DNA of 64,000 nucleotides from Vreelandella sp042466685 (GCF_042466685.1 NZ_CP170448.1:3100001-3164000), one strand, 5' to 3'; shown: positions 26,900 to 36,012, numbered from the stretch's first letter. Made by a program: numbers and translations. The notes: a model not told the origin generated them from the letters alone.

Positions 26900-27243
26900 G
26901 TATCAGTATCCTTCATCTTATCGAGATCATCAGCCTTAACAACTTCGTAGGCGCGTCGAATCAGTACCACGGCAAAGGCAAGCACCCCAAAGGCAATCAC
27001 AATGGCGGTCAGTACCACAGCTTGGGGTAAGGGGTCGGCTACCCCGCTGGGCGGCAACATCATGCCCTCTGCAATCAGTGGCGGCACGCCTCGCGTCATA
27101 CCTGCAGTGGTAAAAATCAGTAAATTGGCGGCGTTAGAGAGCAGCATCAGACCAATCACTAATTTGACGATAGAGCGGCGCAACATCATAAAAATAGCCG
27201 TCGCGTACAGCAGGCCAATCGCCACTCCCATTAAAGGTTCCAT
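26896..27243 (-). CDS. mnhC: Na+/H+ antiporter subunit C (MnhC/MrpC), NuoK-like
   Basis: This is a 115-aa protein with three helices like NuoK (GLLYATAIFMMLRRSIVKL, then LMLLSNAANLLIF). AGGAGG lies 6 nt before the ATG. Confidence 0.93.
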   Translation of the reverse strand: MEPLMGVAIGLLYATAIFMMLRRSIVKLVIGLMLLSNAANLLIFTTAGMTRGVPPLIAEGMMLPPSGVADPLPQAVVLTAIVIAFGVLAFAVVLIRRAYEVVKADDLDKMKDTDT

Positions 27244-27261
27244 GGTGTGCCTCCTGTTAAC

Positions 27262-27693
27262 TCAAGGTTCATCCTTGTCGACCTCCATAAGCGTCATCAC
27301 CATACCGGTGACCGAACCTAGCACGGCAAAGTAGACGCCTATATCGAAAATTAGCGGTGTGGAAGCTTTAAAGTCGATAACCGGAATAGTCCACCACTGA
27401 GCGGTCAAAAAGGGTTGGCCCATAAACCAGGCCGGCACCACCGAGATCATTCCCAACAGCAAGCCAACGCCAATCAAATCGCGAGGGTCGACCATGCGCA
27501 GCACTTCTTTAGTAGCGCTAACACCAAAAGCAAACAGATACAGCGTAAATGCCCCCGCCGCCACCAATCCGGCAATAAAGCCACCGCCCGGCTCATCGTG
27601 CCCTCTCAACAGTAAGAAAACAGAAAACAGCAACTGCAGCGGCATTAAAAAGCGTGCAGCGGTATTAAGAATAATCGTGCCTGACTTAACCAT
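27262..27693 (-). CDS. mnhB: Na+/H+ antiporter subunit B (MnhB/MrpB)
   Basis: This is a 143-aa protein with four helices and the MnhB motif GHDEPGGGFIAGL. The ATG at 27693 lies inside the 3' end of mnhA (8-nt overlap) and is preceded by AAGGAG. A longer in-frame reading from 27711 has no ribosome-binding site. Confidence 0.93.
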   Translation of the reverse strand: MVKSGTIILNTAARFLMPLQLLFSVFLLLRGHDEPGGGFIAGLVAAGAFTLYLFAFGVSATKEVLRMVDPRDLIGVGLLLGMISVVPAWFMGQPFLTAQWWTIPVIDFKASTPLIFDIGVYFAVLGSVTGMVMTLMEVDKDEP

Positions 27694-30055
27694 CGTAAGG
27701 CTCCTTGGCAACCAGTTTGCTGTTTTCGGCGGTTTTCATGCTGTTGCCTTCACCATTACGCACTTCTCCATGGCGTAGCTTCAACATGGCGATAACACCA
27801 ATCGCAGCGAGAGCTAACACGAACATCTCGCCTAGCGTATCCAAGGCACGGTAATCGACCAAAATGACATTGACGATATTGCGGCCATAAGCCAACGGTG
27901 CACTGTTCTCAATCATATAGGTCGAAATGGGCTCAAATTGTTGAATGCTCCATGACGTCATAATCAGTAGACATATCAAGATACCCACCATAGCGGCCAC
28001 CACGCCGTCGCGTATGCGCTCCAGGCTGGTGGAGAGATTGGAAAAGCGTGGCAGGCGGAATAGCACCAGGACGAGTAAAATGACCGTTAAGGTTTCTACT
28101 AGCAGTTGGGTAATCGCCAAGTCCGGCGCACTAAACAGGATAAAAATCAGTGCGATAGAGAACCCCATAATCCCGACCGACACCACTGCCCCCAACCGAG
28201 ACCGAGAAATAGTCGCGAACAGAGCTCCCATCACCATACTCCCCACCACAACTACCTCATGGAAACGTACATCCAGGTCAAGGGCGAATTGCGGTGAATG
28301 GCGCAGCAGAATTGAATTACCGATGAGTGCGATGAGCGTGATTAACATCACCAAAATATAGTTCCGCATATAGCCGTTTTGCAGAAGCCGTGTTTGCCAC
28401 TCTGAGAAATAGACTATGCCGTTCATCATGCTTTCATATCCCGCCTCGGGGCCATGGCGCATTACCGGCGCCAACACAGAAAGCTTGCCACGCACAGCGT
28501 CCCAACGCTTAAACAGCAAGAAGCCCAAGCCAAGGCTAATGATCGACATGATCAACGCGATGTTAATGCCATACCAAAGCGACAGCGCCACCTCTATCGG
28601 TTGCCCGGATATAGCCGAGGCGGTTGCCGTTAATAGCGCATCGGCACCCAGCACAGCGGGGATCAGGCCCAGTAATAGCGACATTATCACCAGCAGCGCA
28701 GGCCCTATTAGCATGCTCAAGGGCGCTTCATGGGGCTCTAGCGGGGTTTGGTGACGTTTACCGTAAAAAGGCCGTAACGCCACAATAAAGGCGACGGCAA
28801 TAGTCAAAATTGAAGCCAGAAAGGCGAACAACACGAGTAGCGTTCGGAAGCTATCGGCGCCGAGCACTGACTCAAGCATTAACTCTTTACCGATAAAGCC
28901 GAGAAGCGGCGGCACACCGGCAAACGAGAGTGCTGCGACCAGGGCAATGGTGGCGGTTACCGGCATCAGTGAGCGAAGCCCGCCCATTTGAGTAACGTCT
29001 TTGGTACCGGTTTCGTGATCAAGAATGCCGGCGACCATAAACAGCGCGCCTTTATAAAGCGAATGCGCCAATAGAAAAGTAACAAAGGCGGTCATCGCAT
29101 ACTCGGTGCCAATGCCCAAGAGCATCGTCAGCGTGCCCAGTGCCATAATGGTCGAGTAGGCCAGCAGCTTTTTGATATTGGTGTGGTGAATCGCTAGAAA
29201 CGCCCCGACCAGCATCGTAATCGCCCCGACCACGGAAAGAGTGCCGACCCACATCGCCGTTCCACCCAGCTCTGGGTGTAAGCGCGCCAGCAGATAAATA
29301 CCCGCTTTCACCATGGTGGCAGAGTGCAAGTAGGCCGAAACCGGTGTCGGCGCCGCCATGGCATTGGGTAGCCAGAAGTGAAACGGAAACTGAGCCGATT
29401 TAGTGAAGGCGCCCAGCAGCAAACAGATCAGCATGGGTGTGTAGAGCGCATGTTCGCGCAGGTCGGCTTCCTGGCCCAGGATTTCCGCCAGCGACCAGCT
29501 ACCGCTGGCAATCCCTAACAGCACTAGCCCAGCCATTAACGCCAATCCGCCCGCTACGGTAACGAATAAGCCCTGCCGCGCTGATTTACGCGCGTTAACG
29601 TCAGCGTGGTTAAAACCAATCAGCAAATAGGAGGTAATGCTGGTCAGCTCCCAGAAGATAAACAGCGTCAACAGCCCGTCAGCTAACACCAACCCCAGCA
29701 TCGAGACCATGAAAGCGACCAGGGCGATATGGAAACGAGCAAGATCAGGGTGATCTTTAAGGTAGCCACCGGCATAGACCAGCACGCAGGCACCCATAAC
29801 GGTAATTAACAACCCGAAGAGCAGCGATAAACCGTCCAAGAGGAAGGTAAGAGTGATGCCCAAAGAAGGCACCCACTGCCACTCTAAAAGCAGACTGCCG
29901 TTCTCAATAACCTCCAGAGCTTGTAGCGCCAACCATGCGGCCAGTCCGGCAGGAAACAGGGCCAGTACAAGACTGGTGCGCTGACCGAACCAGCCGTTCA
30001 ACATTGGCGACAGCGCCGCCAGCACGAATCCCATTAAAACGGCGAATTGTATCAA
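27686..30055 (-). CDS. mnhA: Na+/H+ antiporter subunit A (MnhA/MrpA), NuoL-like
   Basis: This is a 789-aa membrane protein with about 20 helices: an NuoL-type antiporter domain (about 60-490, with the conserved FWELTSI Glu and TKSAQFPFHFWLP Lys helices) and a C-terminal MrpA extension (DUF4040/MbhE-like, about 600-765, SAPDLAITQLLVETL). I take TTG 30055 as the start because AGGAGG sits 6 nt before it. An ATG 11 codons upstream (30088) has the same AGGAGG inside its coding frame and no signal of its own. Mrp complexes exchange cytoplasmic Na+ for H+ and are central to life at high salt and pH. Confidence 0.93.
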   Translation of the reverse strand: MIQFAVLMGFVLAALSPMLNGWFGQRTSLVLALFPAGLAAWLALQALEVIENGSLLLEWQWVPSLGITLTFLLDGLSLLFGLLITVMGACVLVYAGGYLKDHPDLARFHIALVAFMVSMLGLVLADGLLTLFIFWELTSITSYLLIGFNHADVNARKSARQGLFVTVAGGLALMAGLVLLGIASGSWSLAEILGQEADLREHALYTPMLICLLLGAFTKSAQFPFHFWLPNAMAAPTPVSAYLHSATMVKAGIYLLARLHPELGGTAMWVGTLSVVGAITMLVGAFLAIHHTNIKKLLAYSTIMALGTLTMLLGIGTEYAMTAFVTFLLAHSLYKGALFMVAGILDHETGTKDVTQMGGLRSLMPVTATIALVAALSFAGVPPLLGFIGKELMLESVLGADSFRTLLVLFAFLASILTIAVAFIVALRPFYGKRHQTPLEPHEAPLSMLIGPALLVIMSLLLGLIPAVLGADALLTATASAISGQPIEVALSLWYGINIALIMSIISLGLGFLLFKRWDAVRGKLSVLAPVMRHGPEAGYESMMNGIVYFSEWQTRLLQNGYMRNYILVMLITLIALIGNSILLRHSPQFALDLDVRFHEVVVVGSMVMGALFATISRSRLGAVVSVGIMGFSIALIFILFSAPDLAITQLLVETLTVILLVLVLFRLPRFSNLSTSLERIRDGVVAAMVGILICLLIMTSWSIQQFEPISTYMIENSAPLAYGRNIVNVILVDYRALDTLGEMFVLALAAIGVIAMLKLRHGEVRNGEGNSMKTAENSKLVAKEPYDG

Positions 30056-30215
30056 GCGAAACCTCCTGAATAACGAAAGGCTCACCATCAGACAGCGGCT
30101 ATAGCCCAGGCATCGTGCCTAATCACTGGCATGCCAGCGTTGAATAATAGTGATTCTAAAGTTGTACACTTTATAACAGTCAGTTTTGGCTGACCAGTCA
30201 AACCCTTAAACGCAA

Positions 30216-30250
30216 GCAGCCGCAAGCGCCTTAATGCGCACTGCGGCTGC
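30216..30250 (-). terminator. Hairpin after hemH, probable terminator
   Basis: A 9-bp outer stem (gcagccgca / tgcggctgc) encloses a second gcgc/gcgc stem, about 31 nt after the hemH stop. The following minus-strand sequence is only mildly T-rich, so efficiency is uncertain. It separates hemH from the Mrp operon. Confidence 0.5.
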
Positions 30251-30281
30251 CGCGAGCAAGATTTAACAGCAAATAGTTACA

Positions 30282-31361
30282 CTAGGGAGCCGATAGCCAT
30301 CCGGCCAACTCATTATTGATGACGGCGAGCAAAGCATCGATATGGTCATCGCGATCATTGAGGCAAGGTATATAGCTGAACGTTTCGCCTCCCGCCTCCA
30401 TGAAGCTATCGCGGATCTCCTCTTCGATCTCCTCCAAGGTTTCGACACAGTCAGAGGAGAAGGCTGGCGACATAATCGCAATGTGTTTATGCCCCTGCTC
30501 GGCGAGCTCCGCCACATGCTTAACGGTTTGCGGGCCGACCCACTTTTCGGGGCCAAACTGCGACTGAAACGCGGTGTCCACCTCCTCTTTGCTAAAGCCA
30601 AGTTTCTCGCGGAGCAAACGTGTCGTTTTCTGACACTGGCAGTGGTAAGGATCACCCTCCAACAGGTAGCGCTCGGGAACGCCATGGTAACTGGCCACCA
30701 ACTTGGTAGGCCGGGTTGAGAAACCGTCATAGGCTTCTTGCACCGAGTTAGCCAACGCCTGAATGTAGGCAGGATGTTCAAAGTATGCTGGCACCGTACG
30801 TATATAAGGCTGCCACTTCATCTTCATCAGGGTGCGAAACGCCTGATCATTCGCCGTTGCCGTTGTCGGTGACCCGTACTGAGGATAAAGCGGAAAGAAT
30901 ACGATACGTTCACAGCCCTTCTCTTTTAATCGCGTCAGCACGCTTTCCGTAGAGGGGTTGCCGTAGCGCATGCAGAAATCGACTTCAACATCGTCACCGT
31001 AAAGCGCTTTTAAGCGCGCGGTCATCTTCTCCGTCTGGGCACGCGTCGTTGTCAGCAACGGGCTTTCGTTCTTTTCATTATTCCAGATGCCACGGTAGGC
31101 CTTGCCCGATGAGAACGGGCGCTTAGTCAAAATAATCAGTTGAAGTAGCGGTTGCCATTTCCAACCGGCATAGTCGACCACGCGCTTGTCCGACAGAAAT
31201 TCATTGAGGTAACGACGCATTGACCAATAGTCAGTGGCATCCGGGGTGCCCAGGTTCGCTAGCACAACGCCCACCTTGGCACGCGCTACCGGCGGATGAT
31301 CGCTGGGTGCATGGGCCAAACGGCCCTCGCCCGGCTGATCCTTGACGACATACTCGGTCAT
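30282..31361 (-). CDS. hemH: Ferrochelatase
   Basis: This is a 359-aa enzyme inserting Fe2+ into protoporphyrin IX, the last step of heme synthesis. Landmarks are VVLANLGTPD at the N-terminus, FFPLYPQYGSPT, the catalytic-His segment SYHGVPERY, and SPAFSSDCVETLEE. It is divergent from the Fe-S cryptochrome gene, sharing 130 nt of regulatory DNA. This may be meaningful because unspent protoporphyrin is a photosensitiser. Confidence 0.96.
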   Translation of the reverse strand: MTEYVVKDQPGEGRLAHAPSDHPPVARAKVGVVLANLGTPDATDYWSMRRYLNEFLSDKRVVDYAGWKWQPLLQLIILTKRPFSSGKAYRGIWNNEKNESPLLTTTRAQTEKMTARLKALYGDDVEVDFCMRYGNPSTESVLTRLKEKGCERIVFFPLYPQYGSPTTATANDQAFRTLMKMKWQPYIRTVPAYFEHPAYIQALANSVQEAYDGFSTRPTKLVASYHGVPERYLLEGDPYHCQCQKTTRLLREKLGFSKEEVDTAFQSQFGPEKWVGPQTVKHVAELAEQGHKHIAIMSPAFSSDCVETLEEIEEEIRDSFMEAGGETFSYIPCLNDRDDHIDALLAVINNELAGWLSAP

Positions 31362-31450
31362 TACTCATGCTCCTGAAAAATAGCGATGGTGCTCGGTACA
31401 TATATCAATTAACTAAATCCTAACACTTTTCGGCAAAGTGGCGGCATAAA

Positions 31451-31478
31451 GTTATACTATCAACATCATTTGTATAAC
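31451..31478 (+). promoter_or_regulatory. LitR/PplR-like operator between hemH and the Fe-S cryptochrome gene
   Basis: TATACT (31453-31458), 12 nt, then TGTATA (31471-31476) matches the P. putida PplR1 footprint consensus T(G/A)TACA-N12-TGTA(C/T)A with a single mismatch. The same bases form a perfect inverted repeat GTTATAC / GTATAAC with a 14-nt spacer. TATACT is also a fair -10 box for the cryptochrome gene (start 31492). Light control is inferred. Confidence 0.6.
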
Positions 31479-31491
31479 CCTGAGGCAACTC

Positions 31492-33075
31492 ATGTCCAAG
31501 CCTTTGCTTTTAGTTCTTGGCGATCAGCTCTCATTTTCACTCACAACGCTGCAAAACGTGCCCGCTAATGCCGTCGTCGCCCTGTGCGAAGTCGCTGAAG
31601 AAGCGCGCTATGTGCCGCACCATATTCACAAAATTGGCCTCTTTTTGGCCGCCATGCGTCATTTTGCCCAGGCGCTGCGCGACAAAGGCTTTCAAGTACA
31701 TTACAGCGCGCTGGATGATGCGGATAACTGTCACTCACTCATTGAGGAGGCCGAACGCATCGCCCAACAGTATGGCTGCGATGAGATACGCGTTGCCCGA
31801 CCGGGGGAGTGGCGACTATGGGCGTCGATGCAGCAGCGCGAAAGTTTAACGACTCCCTGGCGACTCCTTGAGGACGATCGCTTCTTCACCACCCCGGAGG
31901 ATTTCGCCCACTGGGCCAAAGGCCGCAAACAGCTTCGACTTGAGTACTTTTACCGGGAGCAGCGCAAGCGTACCGGGCTCTTGATGGAGGGCGACGAACC
32001 CGCCGGCGGCAAATGGAATTTTGACCACGATAATCGCCAGCCTATCAAGGCCGCGCTCGAGTTTCCTGAGCTTCCTCAACACCGCCAGGATGAGATCACC
32101 CAAGAAGCGCTCAGCGATGCCAAGCGTCACTTCGGCGACCACATGGGGTCTGCGGAAAATTTCAACCTACCGGTCACTCGCCGCCAAGCGCTGGGGGATT
32201 TACACCATTTCATGAATCATGGACTGGCGGATTTTGGCCGCTATCAGGATGCAATCAGCGACTCAGCTCCCTATCTGTATCACTCGCGGCTTTCTGCGGC
32301 GATGAACATTGGCTTGCTGTCGCCCCATGAGGTCTGCGCAGCCGCTGAGCAGCGCTATTACGATGGTGATGTACCGATCAACGCCGCCGAGGGGTTTATC
32401 CGCCAAATTCTTGGCTGGCGCGAATATGTACGCGGGCTCTACTGGACACAGATGCCAAGCTATAAAAGCGCCAACCAGCTAGGTTTTAAGCGCGATTTAC
32501 CCGCCTTTTACTGGGACGCTGATACCGATATGCGCTGCCTGCAGCGTGCTATTCAGATGACTATCGACAACTGCTACGCCCACCATATTCAACGACTGAT
32601 GGTCACGGGCAATTTCGCACTGCTATGCGGCGTTAAACCCGAGGCACTATGCGACTGGTACCTAGCCGTTTATGCCGACGCCAGCGAGTGGGTAGAGCTG
32701 CCTAACACGTTGGGCATGGTGCTGCATGCAGACGGTGGCTTAATGGGCTCAAAGCCCTACTGCGCCTCGGGTAAATATATCGACAAAATGTCCGACCATT
32801 GCCAGCACTGCCGCTACTCACCCAAGCAGGTAACGGGGCCTAACGCCTGCCCTTTCAATAGCCTGTACTGGCACTTTCTTGAAAACAACGCCGAGCAATT
32901 GAATAAAAATCCGCGCATGAAGCTGATATACGGCTCGCTTAGCCGTATGTCTGAAGACAAGCGTGAAGCAATGCACCAGCAGGCTGAAAGCTTCTTGGCG
33001 CAATTGAAAGTATCACCTGGCTACGGGCAAACCTGTCACACTGCAGGCTATGCCACTACCACAGGCAATAGCTAA
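31492..33075 (+). CDS. Fe-S bacterial cryptochrome/(6-4) photolyase (PhrB/CryB type)
   Basis: This is a 527-aa protein beginning LLLVLGDQLS, the mark of the FeS-BCP/DPRP photolyase branch. The four [4Fe-4S] ligands line up with those of Agrobacterium PhrB at Cys349, Cys437, Cys440 and Cys453. FAD-domain motifs include LGWREYVRGLYW and LPNTLGMVLHADGG. This branch repairs (6-4) photoproducts and uses a lumazine antenna. The DCC oxidoreductase gene follows after 27 nt on the same strand. Confidence 0.94.
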   Translation: MSKPLLLVLGDQLSFSLTTLQNVPANAVVALCEVAEEARYVPHHIHKIGLFLAAMRHFAQALRDKGFQVHYSALDDADNCHSLIEEAERIAQQYGCDEIRVARPGEWRLWASMQQRESLTTPWRLLEDDRFFTTPEDFAHWAKGRKQLRLEYFYREQRKRTGLLMEGDEPAGGKWNFDHDNRQPIKAALEFPELPQHRQDEITQEALSDAKRHFGDHMGSAENFNLPVTRRQALGDLHHFMNHGLADFGRYQDAISDSAPYLYHSRLSAAMNIGLLSPHEVCAAAEQRYYDGDVPINAAEGFIRQILGWREYVRGLYWTQMPSYKSANQLGFKRDLPAFYWDADTDMRCLQRAIQMTIDNCYAHHIQRLMVTGNFALLCGVKPEALCDWYLAVYADASEWVELPNTLGMVLHADGGLMGSKPYCASGKYIDKMSDHCQHCRYSPKQVTGPNACPFNSLYWHFLENNAEQLNKNPRMKLIYGSLSRMSEDKREAMHQQAESFLAQLKVSPGYGQTCHTAGYATTTGNS

Positions 33076-33102
33076 TACGATCGATACTCAGAAGGAGCCC
33101 CA

Positions 33103-33507
33103 ATGAGCCGCTACGCACCGCTAAACGCGTCACCGCCGGTTACGCTATTTCACGACGGTCACTGCCCTTTCTGCCAGCAGGAAGTCGCGTGGCTTAAGAA
33201 GCATCGCCATCGGGAACATATTGCGCTGGTAGATATTCAGGCTGGGGGCTTTAACGCCAAGGAGCATGGAAAAGAATTTAACGCCATGATGGGACAATTG
33301 CACCTGCGCGATAGCCAAGGGAATTGGTTCATCGGTATGGATGCCAGCCGTGCCCTCTATGCAGTGTTGGGCTATCAGCGGCTGGTGAAGTTGTCTTGCT
33401 TACCAGGTCTATACGGCGCAATGAACGCCGGTTACCGGTATTTTGCCCGTCGCCGAATCAGGCTTGGGCGGTGGTGGGAAAAGCGTCAGGCTAAACGTCA
33501 AAGATGA
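33103..33507 (+). CDS. DCC-family (DUF393) thiol-disulfide oxidoreductase-like protein
   Basis: This is a 134-aa protein with FHDGHCPFCQQEVAWLK (CxxC at 21-24), the family signature. AAGGAG precedes the ATG. It follows the Fe-S cryptochrome in an apparent operon. DUF393 genes also occur in light-induced operons of Pseudomonas, but the substrate is unknown. Confidence 0.88.
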   Translation: MSRYAPLNASPPVTLFHDGHCPFCQQEVAWLKKHRHREHIALVDIQAGGFNAKEHGKEFNAMMGQLHLRDSQGNWFIGMDASRALYAVLGYQRLVKLSCLPGLYGAMNAGYRYFARRRIRLGRWWEKRQAKRQR

Positions 33508-33513
33508 GTAGTG

Positions 33514-33816
33514 TTAAAAGACAAGCGGCATACGCGATGTAAGTGGCTCACTATAGTGTGCATCGCGGCCTATTACTTCATCATGCGGTACGTGCTGAAC
33601 CAGGTATGCGCGGTGTATTCCAGCGCGCTTGAGATCCATATAGGCATCGTCCAGCGAGCGAAACAGCATCGGCTTGGCACGCTGCATCAGCATATGGCGC
33701 TCACCTTCCACGTCTTCCAGCTCAATTTGATAAAAACGGCTGCCCGAATGGGTAATCACGCGAATTTCAAAGTTGTCGTGATTGGCGACAAACTGCTTAA
33801 GATCCTTCAGTTCCAT
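33514..33816 (-). CDS. DUF6482-like conserved small protein
   Basis: This is a 100-aa soluble protein, convergent with the DCC gene (6 nt apart). It has mixed alpha/beta character with a LFRSLDDAYMDLKRAGIHRAYLVQ segment and resembles the DUF6482 proteins of Halomonas and Pseudomonas. A good ribosome-binding site (GGAGGG) precedes the ATG. No function is known. The 210 nt upstream hold three spaced TATGTC copies of unknown meaning. Confidence 0.65.
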   Translation of the reverse strand: MELKDLKQFVANHDNFEIRVITHSGSRFYQIELEDVEGERHMLMQRAKPMLFRSLDDAYMDLKRAGIHRAYLVQHVPHDEVIGRDAHYSEPLTSRMPLVF

Positions 33817-34026
33817 GGTTCCCTCCTATTATTTGGCTATTTCATACGTTATGTCAGACGGTATGTCTTCAGAATATGTCATCAGGGCACAGCATGACTG
33901 CACCCTATGACACTTCTGTTGCCCCGTCATTGCAATGTAATGACAACAAGCAATCACTAGACATTAATAGCTAGGAGGCCAATAGTGCAAGAGAGTTCCT
34001 GACCGGAAGGTCAAGACATCATTCGA

Positions 34027-34320
34027 TCATTGATATTCAGAGGGGTCGATGGCTTTACCAAGCGAATTGCGGTCAATCCAATTGCCCCCCTTAGTCTCTT
34101 TGTAGCGAAACACGACCTTATCTCCCACCGTCACAGGCAGCTCGCCATCTTCGGTCTGGTAACTATACTTCTCGCCCGCGACTACCAAATGGTAGCGATA
34201 AAGGTCAGGCATACCCAGCCACTCTTTGAAAGGGCCTTCCCGCTCTATCGCCTCTAGCTCACCGCGACCTTCTAACTTAGGAAGGCGCTGCCGGTTACCG
34301 CGCCGAAATCCACCTGCCAT
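34027..34320 (-). CDS. Hypothetical small basic protein
   Basis: This is a 97-aa protein I do not recognise. It has a basic N-terminus (RRGNRQR), then alternating beta-type segments (RYHLVVAGEKYSYQTEDG, KVVFRYKETKGG) suggestive of a small beta-barrel. GGGAG 7 nt before the ATG supports translation. It lies 122 nt beyond the dnaB stop on the same strand. Confidence 0.6.
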   Translation of the reverse strand: MAGGFRRGNRQRLPKLEGRGELEAIEREGPFKEWLGMPDLYRYHLVVAGEKYSYQTEDGELPVTVGDKVVFRYKETKGGNWIDRNSLGKAIDPSEYQ

Positions 34321-34402
34321 TTGCTGCTCCCGTTTTTACATATCGTGGGTGGGGCATTATACGAGCTCGCTCCCCATCCTCAAGTGACTCATCACAAAGC
34401 TG

Positions 34403-34446
34403 TCTCTACAAATCAGTCGTTACAAAACCAGTCTTTACAAAACTAG
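34403..34446. repeat. Three imperfect 14-15 bp tandem repeats overlapping the dnaB stop codon
   Basis: Units TCTCTACAAATCAG, TCGTTACAAAACCAG and TCTTTACAAAACTAG are adjacent. The dnaB TAG stop (34443-34445) sits inside the third. Each unit read on the minus strand supplies CTAG/CTGG/CTGA-like endings followed by TTTTGTAA. Confidence 0.6.
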
Positions 34447-35831
34447 TCACCGAACGCTTGGCCGTAACTGTCCGGGGCCAAATCCTCAAAGCGGGTATAT
34501 CTGCCGATAAACGCCATATGCACCGTGCCGATAGGGCCATTACGCTGCTTACCGATAATCAACTCGGCTATCCCCTGATTGTCAGGATTATCTGGATTAT
34601 AGACCTCATCGCGATAAACGAAGGCAATGACGTCTGCATCCTGCTCGATCGCTCCAGACTCCCTAAGATCCGACATAACCGGACGCTTGTTGGGACGCTG
34701 CTCCAAGGAGCGGTTTAGCTGGGAGAGTGCCACGACGGGGCAACTAAACTCTTTTGCCAACCCCTTCAAGGAGCGTGAAATCTCGGAAATCTCGCCAGTA
34801 CGGTTTTCACCAAAGCCAGGGATCTGCATCAACTGCAGATAATCGATCATCACCAACGCAATATTGCCGTGTTCACGCACCACACGGCGTAATCTTGAGC
34901 GCATCTCGTTGGGTGACAAGGCCGCGGTATCGTCGATAAACAGCTGCTTGTCTTTAAGCAGATTGACGGCGGAGGTAAGGCGTGGCCAATCCTCGTCTTC
35001 CAACTGCCCGGTACGCACCCGGGTCTGATCAATCCTACCTAGAGACGACAGCATCCTCAGCATCAGCGACTCGGCGGGCATCTCCATGGAGAACACCATT
35101 ACCGGCTTGTCGCTGGAGATAACCGCATGCTCCACCAAGTTCATCGCGAAGGTGGTTTTACCCATAGAGGGCCTTCCGGCGATGACCACCATATCGGAAG
35201 GCTGTAAACCGGAAGTCATTTCATCCAGGTCACGGAATCCGGTGGAAAGCCCGGTCATCTCACCTTTTAGATTAAACAGCTCGTCGATGCGATCAACCGC
35301 TTTGGTCAGTAGATCACTCATGCCAATAGGCCCGCCCGTTTTGGGACGCTCCTCGGCAATCTGGAACACTAACCGCTCGGCTTCGTTGAGTAACTCATCC
35401 GCTGGACGCCCCTGGGGCGTAAAGGCGCTATCGGCAATTTGGTTAGCAGCACGGATCAGCTTACGTAGCGTTGCCCGCTCACGCACGATATCCGCGTAGG
35501 CGCGAATATTGCTGGCAGAAGGTGTGTTACGCGCAAGCTCAGCCAAAAACGCCAATCCGCCTACGGTATCCAAATGATCACGCGCTTCCAGCGCTTCGGA
35601 AAGCGTCACCACGTCCAGAGGTTGACCGGATTCCGCCAGATGAATCATCACGTTGAATACCAAACGGTGCTCATAGCGGTAGAAATCATCAGCGACCAAC
35701 CGCTCTGAGACGTTATCCCAAGCCTGGTTATCCAGCATGAGCCCGCCTAGTACCGACTGCTCCGCCTCCAACGAATGCGGCGGCAGTTTTAACGCTGCCG
35801 TTTCTTTATCGGCAGAAGGCTGGTCCTGCAT
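34443..35831 (-). CDS. dnaB: Replicative DNA helicase DnaB
   Basis: This is a 462-aa hexameric fork helicase with an N-terminal DnaB domain (LPPHSLEAEQSVLGGLM), linker, and RecA-like motor with Walker A GRPSMGKTT, VMIDYLQLM (Walker B) and SQLNRSLE. ATG 35831 has AAAGGAG upstream; the longer reading from 35852 is not needed. It is separated from the ribosomal operon by a terminator. Confidence 0.97.
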   Translation of the reverse strand: MQDQPSADKETAALKLPPHSLEAEQSVLGGLMLDNQAWDNVSERLVADDFYRYEHRLVFNVMIHLAESGQPLDVVTLSEALEARDHLDTVGGLAFLAELARNTPSASNIRAYADIVRERATLRKLIRAANQIADSAFTPQGRPADELLNEAERLVFQIAEERPKTGGPIGMSDLLTKAVDRIDELFNLKGEMTGLSTGFRDLDEMTSGLQPSDMVVIAGRPSMGKTTFAMNLVEHAVISSDKPVMVFSMEMPAESLMLRMLSSLGRIDQTRVRTGQLEDEDWPRLTSAVNLLKDKQLFIDDTAALSPNEMRSRLRRVVREHGNIALVMIDYLQLMQIPGFGENRTGEISEISRSLKGLAKEFSCPVVALSQLNRSLEQRPNKRPVMSDLRESGAIEQDADVIAFVYRDEVYNPDNPDNQGIAELIIGKQRNGPIGTVHMAFIGRYTRFEDLAPDSYGQAFGD

Positions 35832-35982
35832 AGCGAGCTCCTTTAAACACAACGGTGTAGCCGGTGAAGATGCTTATCTTAGCCGTATGTAGCGCGACTA
35901 CCAACACGATCAAGATGTTGCCTTAAAATACCCAGCAGCAATGGGCTAGATAGTTTAGGCAACACCCAGCACCCAGAAAAAC

Positions 35983-36012
35983 AAAAGGCGCGGGAGAAAC
36001 CCCGCGCCTTTT
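35983..36012 (-). terminator. Terminator of the rpsF-rpsR-rplI operon
   Basis: A 12-bp stem (aaaaggcgcggg / cccgcgcctttt) with a 6-nt loop is followed on the minus strand by TTTTGTTTTT, 65 nt past the rplI stop. Confidence 0.9.

Noticed and set aside
33851..33883. Three TATGTC copies upstream of the DUF6482-like gene as an operator
   Set aside because: Spacing is uneven and the hexamer is short; this could be chance in an AT-rich leader.
34027..34320. Cold-shock or OB-fold identity for the hypothetical small protein
   Set aside because: Beta-rich look only; no RNP motif is visible.
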